Of a stretch of 64,000 bases of DNA, positions 27,301-39,300 are shown one piece after another. Under the pieces are notes generated by a model that was given only the letters and a program-made list of their open reading frames with translations, made no database searches and was not told where the DNA came from. Source of the DNA: Closterium sp. NIES-65 (taxonomy: Eukaryota; Streptophyta; Zygnematophyceae; Desmidiales; Closteriaceae); assembly GCA_948144175.1 (NCBI GenBank), contig CANXME010000053.1, positions 1,798,001 to 1,862,000 on the forward strand, given 5' to 3'. The position numbers and the translations under genes were made by a program. The number at the start of each line of letters is the position of its first letter. The first letter of the stretch is position 1.

Positions 27301-30300
27301 CGCAAGCAGTTACATTCGCCACACAGCGACATCACCATCCTCTCATGGCGGCAGCTCAACCGCGCTCTGCCAGGCGACACCGTGGCTGTCAGGCTGCTGG
27401 GCAAGCGCAGGGTGGGGGACAGACAGGTGGGGGGTGGGCACATGGGGGGAGGGCACATGGGGGGCGGGAAAATGGGGAAAGGGCACATGGGGGCCGGGCA
27501 GATGGGGGGAGGCGGCGTGGAGACGAGGGATGGGAGAAGGGGTTGGGGAGAGAGTGAGAAAGAGGGGGAGGGGATGAGGGGGGGAGAGGAGGGTGTGGTG
27601 GGCGTGAGGAGGTATGAGGGTGGGCGGAGTGAGAGAACGGGAGATGGAGGTGCGGTTGTTGAGGGTGGCAGTGCCGGTGGGGAGGATGGGGATGAGGGTG
27701 CCGGCGGTGGTTGGGTTGGTGGTGGTGGTGGTGGTGGTGGTGGTGGTGGTGGTGGTGGTGGTGGTGGTGGTGGTGGTGGTGGTGGTGGTGGTGGTGGTGG
27801 TGGTGGTGGTGGTGGTGGTGGTGGTGGTGGTGGTGGTGGTGGTGGTGGTGGCGCCATTGCTGCTGCCACATCTGACGCTCACCTCCCCCCGACCCCTTCA
27901 GCCTGGGATGAGGCACCCCCTCCCCCAGCCTCTTCAGGGTGGGGGGAAGCCCCGCCCCCGCCTCCCCCTACTGGCTGGGGGGAAGCTTCGCCTACTCCAC
28001 CTCCACCCACAGGCTGGGAAGAAGCCCCCCCTCCCCCACCCCCTACTGGCTGGGGGGAGTCCCCTGCCGCCCCTCCCCCTCCCCCTACTGGCTGGGGGGA
28101 GGCTTCCGCTGCTTCCCCTACCCCTGGGTGGGGGGGTGGAGGGTGGAACGGGGGAGGGGTGAGGGATGGAGGAGGGGACGATCGCAGGGGACAGGCGGGG
28201 TGGCAGGCGAAGGAGCAGGGGCATGGAGGCTGGGGAGGGCTTGGCGATGGGCAGGGGCAGGGGGGTGGGGATGGAGATGTGTACGGACAGGGGCAGGGGG
28301 GCGGGGATGGGTATGGAGATGGGTATGGGCAGGGGCAGGGGGGTGGAGATGGGTATGGGCCGGATTACAGTGGGTGGCAGGCGGGTTGGGATGGGAATGC
28401 GCAGGGGCAGGGGGATGGAGGGGAGGAGCAGAGTGGGAGCAAGGTGGGGCAGGAGAGGTGGCACCGGAAACGACCTGCAGCCTCGCACTGGAATCAGCAC
28501 AGTGGGCGTGGGGGTGGGCATGGGGAGGACTGGGGAAACGGGGAGTATGAGGAGGGTGGGGAGGAGGAGGGGTATGAGATGGTGGGGGAGGTGGTGAGTG
28601 TGCTGCACCGAGTGAGCCGTGACTTTGTGGTTTGCCTTAAAGACCACGTGGATGAGGTGGAGGGGGGTGCTGTGGGGGCGAGAGGTGGGGCGTGGCTGTG
28701 GGGGGAGGAGGAAGAGGAGGAAGAAGAGGAGGAAGAGGAGGAGGAAGAGGAGGAGGAAGAGGAGAGTGAAGAGGAAGAGAGTGACGAAGAGGAGGGAGAG
28801 GATGAACAGGAGGAAGAGGAAGGAGAGGAGGGAGGGGAAGAGGAGGCAGAGGAGCAGCACAGGCATAGTGTGCTGTCAGCTGCACATGAGCCGGCAGAAG
28901 GAGCAGCAGTGCATGCTGTGAGAAGCTCCAGCACAACCGCATGCAGCGAGCCGGACACCACGCCGTACAGCAGTGTGCGGGGTGGCAGCAGCATGAGGAG
29001 CGAGAGCATGGGCGTGGGGAGCAGGGAGAGCAGCATGCGGATGCACAGCAGCATGGCGGCGAGCAGCACAAGAGCCAGCTCTCGCAGCAAGCTCTCCCGT
29101 GCCTCCTCCTCCAAGTGAGTGCCTCCTCCTCCAAGTGAGTGCCTCCTCCTCCAAGTGAGTGCCTCCTCCTCCAAGTGAGTGCCTCCTCCTCCAAGTGAGT
29201 GCCTCCTCCTCCAAGTGAGTGCCTCCTCCTCCAAGTGAGTGCCTCCTGCTCCAAGTGAGTGCCTCCTCCTCCAAGTGAGTGCCTCCTCCTCCAAGTGAGT
29301 GCCTCCTCCTCCAAGTGAGTGCCTCCTCCTCCAAGTGAGTGCCTCCTCCTCCAAGTGAGTGCCTCCTCCTCCAAGTCAGTGCTTGACTGTGTCACAATAA
29401 GTATTCCTGCTTTCTTGTCCTAAGTAACCTACTACTTCTCACATAGAGTCAGGTACAACACTCTCTTCTGTCTAAAGTGTACAACTAGACTAGGCTGTAC
29501 CCTGGTTGGGGTTAGAAATATTGCAGTGGTTCAGCTGATTCGCCTCCGGAGTTGGGTAGGGAGGTTGCTGAAGCTCCCATAACATTGGCTCAACATTGAC
29601 AAATGGTTTAGGAACCCTTCAGAAATACCCAACCCAAATGACTGCTGGGGGACAATGATTCCTCTAACTAGTGTTTTCAACCAAACCCTCAACCCCTTGG
29701 TTTCCCATCATTATGTGAACTCGTACTTGAGATCCTTTTTACCCCTTAGACCTGCGTGACCCTTTTTCTGCTTGTTCTGCCCCTTACCTGTCTGCCCCTT
29801 GCTTATCCGCCCCTTGCCTATCCGCCCCTTGCCTGTCCGCCCCTTGCCTATCCGCCCCTTGCCTATCCGCCCCTTGCCTATCCGCCCCTTGCCTGTCCGC
29901 CCCTTGCCTATCCGCCCCTTGCCTGTCCGCCCCTTGCCTATCCGCCCCTTGCCTATCCGCCCCTTGCCTATCTGCCCCGTGCCCATGTGTTTTCCGGCAG
30001 AGCAAGGATGGGCTTCCTCTGTGTGCCCATGGATGCTCGCCTGCCGCTGGTGAGTGTTGCTGCGTACGAGAGTCCTAACAGCGTCAGGAAGAGCTGTGTT
30101 GGAAATCAAGTGTACATGGTAGTGAGAAGGAGAGGGGGGTTGGTTTGGCCAACCGTATTGACCTCAATAAATATGCTCGGTTGAACAGCTATCGAGGGTC
30201 CCAAACATCTTGGTCAAAGATCACTAGCGGCCCACTAATCCGCAAGGAACTTTGTGGGTCAGATAATTGAATCAAGGGAAGAATACATTCCCAACCCAAC

Positions 30301-33300
30301 CCCAACAAGGATACAACCAGTTTTGGTGCTTAATTCTACCCAAGGTTAGTAATTTTTTTTAGGATACAAAAATGAGTGTGTTTTCAAAATAACACCTTAG
30401 GTTACAAAGAGCTAGAAGGCTTTGGTGGGAGAAAGAGGAAACACCTGAATCAACAGTATGGAGGGCAAGCCCCAAGAACGCTTTTGAGTCGACTCAAAAC
30501 CTGAATCAACAGTATGGAGGGCAAGCCCCAAGAACGCTTTTGAGTCGACTCAAAACCTGAATCAACAGTATGGAGGGCAAGCCCCAAGAACCAAAAACGG
30601 CAGTGTGATGTGAACAGAGCGACAAGGGGCATCGGTGAAAGTGTAGGCTGGATACGATGATAGGCATCGGAGGAGGAGTTGATCTTGCAAACGATGATAT
30701 GGCCAACCTGAATGAGGTCACTGCCGCTTGAGGCGCCTCATAAGTTCTGTACGAGGCTGTGGACGAAGTAGTGGCAGACAGACAGAGGTTGATGGGCTTG
30801 TACCGGCCATGGAAGGCAGCTCTTTTGATGCAGTGAATGGTGCTGGCGTTGTCACGCGCACCAGAGGGTGGGACAGGACGGTGGATGGAGGAGGCTTGTG
30901 CAACGAAACTCGTTCACGTATCGACTCTACTACCTACTTTCCTTCCCTTCCCCCCTCACCTTTTCCACACTCACTCCTCTTTTAGTTCCTCCTCACCTCT
31001 CAGGCTATTGACCCCATTTACCGCTCGTCTCTCTCCTCCTCCTCTCTTTTTTTCTGGCGCCCTGCCTCCACCACCTCATCAGCCTCCCCTGCTCCCTTCC
31101 TCCAGGCGCTTACCCGCTTAACTCCTCTCCTCTGTTCCACTTCGCATCCATTGCGCCTCCCCCTCCCCCTCCCCCCGCCGTTCCCCCTCCCCCTCCCCCT
31201 CTGCCTCCCCCTCCTCCCCCACCGCCGTCCCCCCCCCCCTTTCCTCAACACCGTCCTCCCCCCCAGATGTTCCTGCGCACCACTCAGGCGGACCGCCTTC
31301 GTGCCACCCGCTTTGTCGTGCGCCTGGCAGGTGAGGGGGGGGGGTGGGGAGGGGATCAGGGGTGGGAAGATGGTATGGGAGGGTGGGAGGGGGGGACGGG
31401 AGGGGAGGACGAGGGAAGGTTTGCAAGTGAGGAAAGGAGGGGAGGAGATGAGGTGAGTGTGAGAGGTGAGGGTGGGAGAAGAGTTGTTCCACGTACTACT
31501 GAAGCTGCCTCCACTGCAAGGCAGGGCAGGAGGTGAGAATTGGTGAAATTTGGTGAGGTTGTGTGGGATTTGATGAGCTTTGGAGAGGTACAGCACATTG
31601 CATTAGCATACCATTATTCTCCGCCATTCTTCAGCATGGCTCCCTGTGCCATCACCCCACCCTTTCCTCTAGCACACTTCCCCTACACCCGCTCCTCTAC
31701 GAGCGCCACCCAGAACTTGTGCCGTGCTTCGCATGGTGACCATGGTCTTGATAAACCCTCTCCTTTCCCTTCCCATCCCTTCTACTCCCTTGCTTCCCCC
31801 TTACTCCTCCCCCGCTCCTCTCCCCCCAGCGTGGGACCGCTACTCACGCCACCCAGACGTGTACCTGGTGAGGACGCTTGGGCCAATGGGAGCCCTCCAC
31901 GTGGAGCAGGCAGTGCTGCTGGACGACATGGGGCTTGCCTTCCCGCCCTTCGGTGACGGGTGGGTGATTGAGGGGACTTGAGCGTGGGTGGGTGGGCGGG
32001 TTACAAGATAAGGGTGGGTAGATAGCTGCAAGCTCTGATCACCGACTAGTAAGTTATTCAAAAGGGAAACTAATGATTGATCTAGGCTTGTTAAGAGCAT
32101 GTATAGGTAACCGTTGTAAGCTACGGGTGGGTGGGCGGGCTACAAGCTACGGGTGGTAGATAGCTGCAAGCTCTGATCTCCACTGATCACCGACTAGTAA
32201 GTAATCCAAAAGGGAAACTGATGATTGATCTAGGCTAGTTGAGAGCATGTATAAGTAACCGTAGTCATTTTAAAATGGTAGCTTACACACAGTTTAAAGC
32301 ATACGCGTGTTTCGGCTGTTAGGCCTTCATCGGTGTTCCAAATCTGCAGTGGCTAGCTAGGTAGGTAATGTGCAGGTTTAGTAGGATTCGAAACGCCAAT
32401 GAAGGCATAACAGTTGAAATGCGCGTACGCTCTGAACTGCTTGTTGGCTATCGTTTGAATATTACAACTGTTACTTTTGGCGACGGATGGTTGGATTAAG
32501 GGGACTTGATGTGTGGGTGGTGGATGGGTGGGTGGATGGGCATGGGTGGGTGGGTGCTTGTGTGGGTGGAGGGATGGTTGGATGAGTGCATGTGTCTCTG
32601 TGTCTTGTGTGTGAGGCACTCCTCTCCCACCTCGCCTCTCTCGCCTCGCTTTTCCATTCACATTCTTTCTAATCTCTCCTCTTGCCCACCACTCGCTCCG
32701 CACACCCTGCTTGCCAGAGCCCTGCAGATAGCCCAGTATGAGCTCTGTGGATACATACTACCAGAGATCCCCCCACCAGCGCCACGTAGCACCACCAGTG
32801 TGCCTCCACCCACCCTGATACCTCTCCACCCACCCTGATACCTCTCCACCCACCCTGATACCTCTCCACCTATCATGTCACTGTATTCTGGCCACCCTCA
32901 CTCACCCGCCACCCTCACTCAACCGCCACCCCCCTACTACCAGCGCTCTGCAGGAGATCCCTCAACCAGCGGCAGGGGCGGCAGCAGAGGGCGGGGAGGG
33001 GGAGTGGCAGGTGCCTGAGGAGGAGATAGCCAGGCGCAGGGACTTGCGGGATGGAGCGCACTTTATGTGCAGGTGAGAAGGTGAGGGAGGTGAGGGGGCG
33101 AGGGGGCGGGGAGTGGAGTGCTTTTCGTGTTGTTTTGTGCTCTCTTCCCTCCCTTCCCTCCCCTTCTCCAATTTTCCCCAACTTGTGTGATTACCTTTCT
33201 CTGCATTGATGCCCTCCTCCTCTCTCTCCACCTCCCCCCTTCCCACTTCCGTCCTCCTTAGCATCGACCCCCCTGGTAGCAGGGATGTGGATGATGTGCT

Positions 33301-36300
33301 CTCCACTGCTCACCTTCCCAACGGCCTCATTCAGGTGAGTCTATTCCAGGTGTTTCTTCAGGTAGGTCAGTTTCAGGTGTTTCCCAGATTCTACTGGTGG
33401 GACTCCCTGCCGGAGATGTTTCGTTTCGTTGGATCCTTCCTTCCTGCTTCCACATCCCACAGCACCACGTGCATTGAGTTGAACTTGGAGGCGCCTCAGA
33501 ATACATCCCGCAGCACCACAGTGCAAAGCAAAGGCACCGCTGCACTGCAGTTGAACTTGAGCATGCGGCATCAACAACAGAGCAGGCGCTGAGTTGATGC
33601 ACGTGCTCGTTTCCCTGTCTCCCCTGCACATCCAAACCCCCAGGTGGGAGTGCACATAGCAGACGTCGCGTTCTTCGTGCGCCCGGGTAGTCTATTGGAT
33701 GCAGAGGCGAGGGCGAGGGGCACATCCGTGTACCTGGCCAACCAGCGCAGCAACATGCTACCAGAGGCGCTCAGGTGAGCAACATGCTGCCAGAGGCGCT
33801 CAGGTGAGCAACATGCTGCCAGAGGCGCTCAGGTGAGCAACATGCTGCCAGAGGCGCTCAGGTGAGCAACATGCTGCCAGAGGCGCTCAGGTGAGCAACA
33901 TGCTGCCAGAGGCGCTCAGGTGAGCAACATGCTGCCAGAGGCGCTCAGGTGAGCAACATGCTGCCAGAGGCGCTCAGGTGAGCAACATGCTGCCAGAGGC
34001 GCTCAGGTGAGCAACATGCTGCCAGAGGCGCTCAGGTGAGCAACATGCTGCCAGAGGCGCTCAGGTGAGCAACATGCTGCCAGAGGCGCTCAGGTGAGCA
34101 ACATGCTGCCAGAGGCGCTCAGGTGAGCAACATGCTGCCAGAGGCGCTCAGGTGAGCAACATGCTGCCAGAGGCGCTCAGGTGAGCAACATGCTGCCAGA
34201 GGCGCTCAGGTGAGCAACATGCTGCCACATGGCATCATCAATTCAATCTCTATTTTCTTCCCTCACCCCTTTCCACCACCATGCTGGAGTAGGCTAGTTT
34301 TCGCTCTGTACTTTATTCTGGTCTTGCAATATTTTTTTCGGCCAGAATTGGCCTTGGTTTCATTTCAGAATCAGTATAGGTTTGTTTTAAACGTTTTTTT
34401 CCTATACTGAACATGCCCTAGGTTCAGTTGGGGTTTCACCCCAACCAACCCCATATCGTTGTACGATCATCTTCTCAATGAAAACTTTTTCGTTGCCCTC
34501 CGCTCCACTCCCCTCCTCTCTCCTCACTGCAGCGAGGGTCTCTGTTCCCTACTGGGAGGACGCACGCGGCTGGCAGTGAGTGTCATCTGGACGCTCGACC
34601 CCTCCTTTCCCTTGCCCTCCACTCCCCTTCCCACGTCTCCCCTCCCCTTCCCACGTCTCCCCTCCCCTTGTCATCCACCAGCGAGGGTCTCTGCTCATTG
34701 CTGGGCGGCCGCACGCGGCTGGCAGTGAGTGTCATCTGGACGCTCGACCCCTCCTTTCCCTTGCCCTCCACTCCCCTTCCCACGTCTCCCCTCCCCTTGT
34801 CATCCACCAGCGAGGGTCTCTGCTCATTGCTGGGCGGCCGCACGCGGCTGGCAGTGAGTGTCATCTGGACGCTCGACCCCTCCTTTCCCTTGCCCTCCAC
34901 TCCCCTTCCCACGTCTCCCCTCCCCTTGTCATCCACCAGCGAGGGTCTCTGCTCATTGCTGGGCGGCCGCACGCGGCTGGCAGTGAGTGTCATCTGGACG
35001 CTCGACCCCTCCTTTCCCTTGCCCTCCACTCCCCTTCCCACGTCTCCCCTCCCCTTGTCATCCACCAGCGAGGGTCTCTGCTCATTGCTGGGCGGCCGCA
35101 CGCGGCTGGCAGTGAGTGTCATCTGGACGCTCGACCCCTCCTTTCCCTTGCCCTCCACTCCCCTTCCCACGTCTCCCCTCCCCTTGTCATCCACCAGCGA
35201 GGGTCTCTGCTCATTGCTGGGCGGCCGCACGCGGCTGGCAGTGAGTGTCATCTGGACGCTCGACCCCTCCTTTCCCTTGCCCTCCACTCCCCTTCCCACG
35301 TCTCCCCTCCCCTTGTCATCCACCAGCGAGGGTCTCTGCTCATTGCTGGGCGGCCGCACGCGGCTGGCAGTGAGTGTCATCTGGACGCTCGACCCCTCCT
35401 TTCCCTTGCCCTCCACTCCCCTTCCCACGTCTCCCCTCCCCTTGTCATCCACCAGCGAGGGTCTCTGCTCATTGCTGGGCGGCCGCACGCGGCTGGCAGT
35501 GAGTGTCATCTGGACGCTCGACCCCTCCTTTCCCTTGCCCTCCACTCCCCTTCCCACGTCTCCCCTCCCCCTGTCATCCACCAGCGAGGGTCTCTGCTCA
35601 TTGCTGGGCGGCCGCACGCGGCTGGCAGTGAGTGTCATCTGGACGCTCGACCCCTCCTTTCCCTTGCCCTCCACTCCCCTTCCCACGTCTCCCCTCCCCT
35701 TGTCATCCACCAGCGAGGGTCTCTGCTCATTGCTGGGCGGCCGCACGCGGCTGGCAGTGAGTGTCATCTGGACGCTCGACCCCTCCTTTCCCTTGCCCTC
35801 CACTCCCCTTCCCACGTCTCCCCTCCCCTTGTCATCCACCAGCGAGGGTCTCTGCTCATTGCTGGGCGGCCGCACGCGGCTGGCAGTGAGTGTCATCTGG
35901 ACGCTCGACCCCTCCTTTCCCTTGCCCTCCACTCCCCTTCCCACGTCTCCCCTCCCCCTGTCATCCACCAGCGAGGGTCTCTGCTCATTGCTGGGCGGCC
36001 GCACGCGGCTGGCAGTGAGCGTCATCTGGACGCTCAACCCCTCCCACCACTTCGCACTCGTGGGGCCGCCTTGGTTCGGCCGAACCGTCATCCGATCCAA
36101 CCACCAGGTGACCAGTGCTGTGGAAATGGAATTGCAGTGATGATCGAAATCACCTCATGTGCTTCGTTGTCGGCATTCCACGCTCTTGACTCTCCTCTCG
36201 TGTACCAACTCTTGTTTCTTTTCTCCGTTGTGCCATGCTCTTCACCTATGTTCTCATTGCTCTGCTTGCTTGTCTTGATCTCCCCCTCACCCGTCCCTAT

Positions 36301-39300
36301 GGTCCCCACACATCCCATCCTCCTTCCTTCCACTCTCACCCTTCCCATCTGCAAATCTCTCATACATTGCTGTAGAAGCAACAACACCCTAGACAGCACA
36401 CACGTCTCCCCCATCCTGCTCCTCCTCCTTTCCCATCCTCCCTCTCACCCCTTCCTCCCCCCCCCCACTGCTCTGGTATGCACAAGCACAGGCAACACCA
36501 CAGCAGGCGGAGTGCATCCACTGCTGGAGGAGCATGGCCTGGCAGGCGGGGGGAAACACATCACACCCACACTCCCCTCACCCGTCTCCCCATCCCCCCC
36601 TCTGGCAGCTCTCGTACGCCCAGGCCATATCAGATGGAGTCATCCACTGCTGTATGAACATCGCCTGGCAGACGAGGCGAGTGAAAGAGGGAGCAGACAC
36701 ACAGTTACCCACTCAACCCTCCTCTTCCACCCCCCCTCCCACCCCCCTCTCCCCTCGCAGCTCTCGTACGTGCAGACACAGGCCATAGCACACGGAGTGC
36801 ATCCGTTGCCAGCGGAAGTGGCACAGCACACTCCGTTCTCCCCTCGTGCTCCTCTCCCTCTCTTCCTCTCCTCTCTCACAGCTCTCGTATGCCCAGGCAC
36901 AGGCCATAGCAGGCGGAGTGCACCTGCTGCCAGCGGAACACCGCCTGGCGGAGGGTTGAGAGAGGTGGCGCACAGCACACTCATGCTCCATCCTCTCCCC
37001 TCTTCCCTCCCCCACTTCCATCCCCCCGCCCCTGCCCCGCTGCACAGCTCTCATACGCACAAGCACAGGCCATAGCAGACGGAGTGCACCCGTTGCCAGC
37101 GGAGCACCAACTGGCAGGCGGGCAGAGGGAGGTGGCGCGAGCCAAGACGTGCATCGCCACTCTTACTGCTTTTGCTCGGGTCAGTACTGAAACCTACTGT
37201 CAAGGGGCATGTGGCGCTGGTTGGCTGGCTGGGTTGAGAGGCAAGGTTGAGCGCCCTCAAGGCTAACAACGCCCTCAAGGCTAACAACACCTTCAAGGCT
37301 AACAACGCCCTCAGGGCTAACAACGCCCTCAGGGCTAACAACGCCCTCAGGGCTAGCCTGAGTTGCAGGAGGAAGAAGTGATGGAGCTCAGAGGAAGGAT
37401 GCTTACAGAGAATGGGAGGAGGTGTGAGGCAGAGCGGGCTGCAGAAGCGGTGAAAATAGAGCTTCGGGAAGCGGGTGCCGCAACTGCGGCCCTGGCTCGG
37501 GAGAAGCCCGCGTTGGAAGAGCAGCTTCGGGAGATGCAGAGTCGGGAGGAGCTGGTTGAAGAGGAGAGGAGGGAGCTGGAAGAGGGTCTGAGGTGGGAGA
37601 ATGTTTCCCTCTTCCAGCTCCCTCCTCTCCTCTTTACCCCGCTCCTCCAGATTCTGCATCTCCCGAAGCTGCTCTTCCAACGCAGCCTTCTCCCAAGCCA
37701 GGGCCCCAGCTGCGGCACCTGCTTTCCGAAGCTCTATTTTCACTGCTTCCGCCACTCGCCCTGCCTCACACCTCCTCCCCTACTCTGTAAGCAACCTTCC
37801 TCTGAGCTGCACTTGAGTTCTTTTCCCACATCATTTGTATGGCTTCCTCCCTCCCCCCATCATCTGGCTACTTGCCTTCTCCCCTCCATTACTGGACTCA
37901 CTCAGTTGCAGGAGCTGAGCGGCAGGGGCAGCTGGCGGGGGCGCTGGAGCTGGCGAGTGCAAAGCAGAGCTCTGTGCCCTCCTTGCCTGGCTCTCTCTTC
38001 TTTCCTCCCCCCTTCTCATTGCTGATCCCAGGAGCTGCGGCGGCAGAGGCAGAGGGCGGGGGCGCTGGAGCTGGCGAGTGCGGCGCTGAGCTCTGTTCCC
38101 TCCCTTCTTACATGACCCCCTGCCCCCGCTACTCATCGAATCAATCTCAGGAGCTGCGGCGGCAGAGGCAGAGGGCGGGGGCGCTGGAGCTGGCGAGTGC
38201 GGCGCTGAGCTCTGTTCCCTCCCTTCTTACATGACCCCCTGCCCCCGCTACTCATCGAATCAATCCCAGGAGCTGCGGCGGCAGAGGCAGAGGGCGGGGG
38301 CGCTGGAGCTGGCGAGTGCGGAGCTGCGGTTCGAATTTGATGAGAGCAGAGGGACGCCCACACGAGTGTTTTGCAAACAGGAGATCCCGGTGGGTGGCTT
38401 GGTGTTGGTGAGTGAGTGTGAGGGGACACGGTGGTGAGAAGGCGGGTGCGCTGGGGCTTGCAGTGAAAGCTGTGGTTTGAGTTTGGTGAAAACAGAGGGG
38501 CGCCCCAACGAGTGTTCTGCAAGCAGGAGATCCCGGTGGGGTGGGCTGGGCTGGTGAGGAAGGGGAGGCGGTGGTGCGAGTGTGGGTGCGCTGGGGCTTG
38601 CCGTGAGAGCTGCGATTTGAGTTGGACGAGAGCACAGGGACGCCCAGGAGAGTGTTCTGCAAGCAGGAGATTCCGGTTAGTGACAGCCGGGATCGTGGTG
38701 AGGGGGGGGGGTACAGTTAGACTCGATATTGTTGGAGAACCACCTCATCCTTGCAACCTGCTCTTCCTCTTGTCACTCCCTTGCCTTCCTTCTCATTACG
38801 TGGTTGAAAGAGTTTCCTCCCTCACCCCGTAGGTCCTCCCATAGTAGAGTGCCACCGGATGCTAGATCTGAGGTAACAGCTTTCCACTAATATGAGAGAA
38901 TAACAGGAGAAAAGCAACGAGAGGGTGTTTGGTACTGAATTTACCTGAACCTGGCTCAGTCGCACACTTCTCGATGTGCGCCTCGAGCCAGGCCCAGTTG
39001 CTTCAGATTGGCTCGCTAGATTCCCACCCCTCGATGTTTCCTCTAACCCTTCCCAACAACTTCGCCTCAACCCCCCATACTCCCCAGCAACTCACCCACA
39101 AATTGTAATCATACAAAGACTACACCTGAACCTACACTTGCATCTACACCCGCGCACCAACTGTTATCGCATATGCACGAAGTGCATATTCGGTGACAAT
39201 ATCACCTCCAGTTTGACAAGTGCAGAGGCGCAGCCAAAAAGGTGTTCTGGAAGTAGTGAGAAGGGTTGGTGGTGAAAGGGAGGTTGTGCTCGGTTCTAAA

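Larger units (their letters stand above)
30001..36107 (+). other. DIS3L: DIS3L-like gene: exons from second cold-shock part into RNB core
   Basis: Proposed exons: 30001-30049 ('[16 protein letters not shown]'), 31267-31330 ('[19 protein letters not shown]'), 31830-31959, 32718 to about 32770 (end unresolved), 32944-33072 ('[20 protein letters not shown]'), 33262-33334 (catalytic aspartates), 33644-33774 ('[16 protein letters not shown]', '[14 protein letters not shown]'), 35972-36107 ('[19 protein letters not shown]' to '[11 protein letters not shown]'). All follow the DIS3L order. Confidence 0.75.

Noticed and set aside
27343..27916. Poly-His and poly-Thr minus-strand frames over the GGT repeat
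   Set aside because: Shadows of the (GGT)n microsatellite inside the DIS3L-like exon.
33775..34209. CRISPR-like regular array (29-bp repeats)
   Set aside because: Units are contiguous with no unique spacers, and the unit is an exon end plus donor in a eukaryotic gene.
34580..37075. 831- and 490-residue + frames and a 505-residue minus frame over the 129-bp array
   Set aside because: They arise because 129 is divisible by three. The DIS3L homology is confined to the short exon part, so they are not independent genes.
37363..38025. 220-residue coiled-coil frame as a separate gene
   Set aside because: It is one arm of an inverted repeat and runs into the reverse complement of itself; no full protein family member is present.
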